NCBI GenBank assembly: GCA_028278625.1
Contig: JANQDY010000008.1
Coordinates: 1-6,924 of the forward strand
Direction of reading: 5' to 3'
Source of the DNA: Thermodesulfobacteriota bacterium
GTDB lineage: Bacteria > Desulfobacterota > DSM-4660 > Desulfatiglandales > Desulfatiglandaceae
DNA: 6,924 nucleotides
Positions 6,308-6,924 of this stretch are shown one piece after another. The position numbers and the translations under genes were made by a program. Within the stretch, counting starts at the first letter, position 1, and every line of letters begins with the position of its first letter. The notes under the pieces are model-generated. The model saw only the letters and a program-made list of their open reading frames with translations. It made no database searches and was not told where the DNA came from.

Positions 6308-6312
6308 AAACA

Positions 6313-6924
6313 ATGAAAAAGTTCAATTCCAATTTTAGAAAGCTGTTTCTGTCTGTTTTTTGCCTATTGTTTTTGGCCCCGGGTATTGCAGGTGCAGAAG
6401 AAAAACCTCTTGCACCGGGGGAAGGGACCACTGTAGCCAAGGCGGATCAGGAGGTTGTGGACGTGCCGTCCGCCTCTCTTGACGTTGCGTTCCTAAGCCA
6501 GTACATTTGGCGCGGCTACGAACTGAGCAAGGACAGCCTTGTCATTCAGCCGTCCGCCACCGTCGGTTACAAAGGCTTCTTTTTCAATCTTTGGGGCAAC
6601 CTGGATACGGATGTCTATGCCGGCCCCAATAAGGGAAGCGCGAAATGGAATGAAACCGACATGACGGTGGGCTACGATCACAGCTTCGGACCGTTGGGTG
6701 TGGGGGTTGGATACATCTATTACGCTTTGGACGGCACTGAGGATACCCAGGAGTTTTACCTGAGCCTGGGCGGTGATGTCCTTTTGGCGCCGACCCTCAC
6801 CGCTTATTGGGACTGTGACGAATTGCCCGGCTGGTATTTCAACCTGGGAATTTCCCACTCCTTCGGGCTTCCCCATGACATCAGCCTTGATCTGGCAGCC
6901 TCCATTGGCTATTACATTTCCCAA
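6313..6924 (+). CDS. TorF/TIGR02001-like outer-membrane beta-barrel protein (3' end cut off)
   Basis: The first 204 codons are present and the frame is still open at the window edge. Residues 1-28 are a signal peptide: basic start MKKFNSNFRK, hydrophobic core 11-22, and an A-G-A cleavage site at 26-28 before E29. A polar linker follows to about residue 53. The barrel then begins with LDVAFLSQYIWRGYELSKDS (56-75); the YIWRG motif in the first strand recalls the YxxRG of TorF/TIGR02001 putative porins. Next come alternating strands rich in Tyr, Trp, Phe and Gly (VGYKGFFFNLWGNLDTD, MTVGYDHSF, GVGVGYIYY, WYFNLGISHSF, DISLDLAASIGYY) with acidic turns, typical of an 8- to 12-strand barrel. It probably forms a small-solute channel or surface protein; the substrate is unknown. 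It points away from the leftward cluster and has its own ribosome-binding site. The gene call and outer-membrane location are firm; the family is likely. Confidence 0.88.
   Translation, partial: MKKFNSNFRKLFLSVFCLLFLAPGIAGAEEKPLAPGEGTTVAKADQEVVDVPSASLDVAFLSQYIWRGYELSKDSLVIQPSATVGYKGFFFNLWGNLDTDVYAGPNKGSAKWNETDMTVGYDHSFGPLGVGVGYIYYALDGTEDTQEFYLSLGGDVLLAPTLTAYWDCDELPGWYFNLGISHSFGLPHDISLDLAASIGYYISQ

Larger units (their letters stand above)
5806..6312. other. AT-rich intergenic region between divergent transcription units
   Basis: About 500 bp lie between the leftward cluster and the rightward outer-membrane protein gene, clearly richer in A and T than the coding DNA around it, especially 5930-6310. 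I find no credible reading frame, tRNA or repeat array. Present are the candidate leftward promoter above, an AT-only hairpin around 6053-6069, an imperfect 8-bp hairpin at 6121-6152 with no U-tract, and a 6-bp inverted repeat TTTGAA/TTCAAA (6278-6283 and 6294-6299) just before the ribosome-binding site at 6301. I found no rightward promoter I would defend; TATGAT at 6201 lacks a fair -35. A small RNA or a long regulated leader could be hidden here, but nothing shows it. Confidence 0.55.

Noticed and set aside
6493..6924. A 143-codon open frame on the minus strand at the right edge
   Set aside because: It is antisense to the outer-membrane protein gene, which has a signal peptide, a strong ribosome-binding site and barrel-like strands in the + frame.

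Overview
The window looks like chromosomal DNA from a Gram-negative, probably anaerobic bacterium of the Desulfobacterota (former Deltaproteobacteria). The grounds are two outer-membrane beta-barrel proteins, a Ser/Thr kinase with a Cache sensor, and a general resemblance of the Amt and barrel proteins to those of sulfate reducers. The lineage is an inference from protein style; there is no rRNA or other marker gene here. I see no mobile element, CRISPR array, tRNA or rRNA.

Left part (1-2004, + strand): the last 54 codons of a beta-barrel protein, then a divergent Amt-family ammonium transporter (245-1648), then an 85-residue single-span membrane protein (1691-1948), then a strong hairpin terminator (1974-2004). 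No glnK/glnB (PII) gene lies beside amt inside the window; the small membrane protein sits where PII is often found. This reads as an ammonium-uptake unit: outer-membrane channel, inner-membrane transporter, small accessory protein.

Middle part (2013-5805): a calcineurin-like metallophosphoesterase (+, 2107-2886) converges, with a 3-bp gap, on a three-gene leftward cluster. In transcription order the cluster holds a two-span membrane protein (5805-5482), a membrane-anchored protein made of four degenerate ~23-residue repeats (GTG start, 5485-5096, overlapping the previous stop as GTGA), and a membrane Ser/Thr kinase with an extracytoplasmic Cache-like sensor (5058-2890). The two small proteins face or span the same membrane as the kinase sensor, so the cluster could be one uncharacterised envelope-sensing system. 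The convergent phosphoesterase is a possible but unproven antagonist.

Right part (5806-6924): about 500 bp of AT-rich non-coding DNA with divergent promoters expected, then the first 204 codons of a second outer-membrane protein resembling the TorF/TIGR02001 putative porin group, cut by the window edge. The barrel fragment at the left edge may belong to the same group. If so, the window runs from one porin-amt unit to another porin gene.
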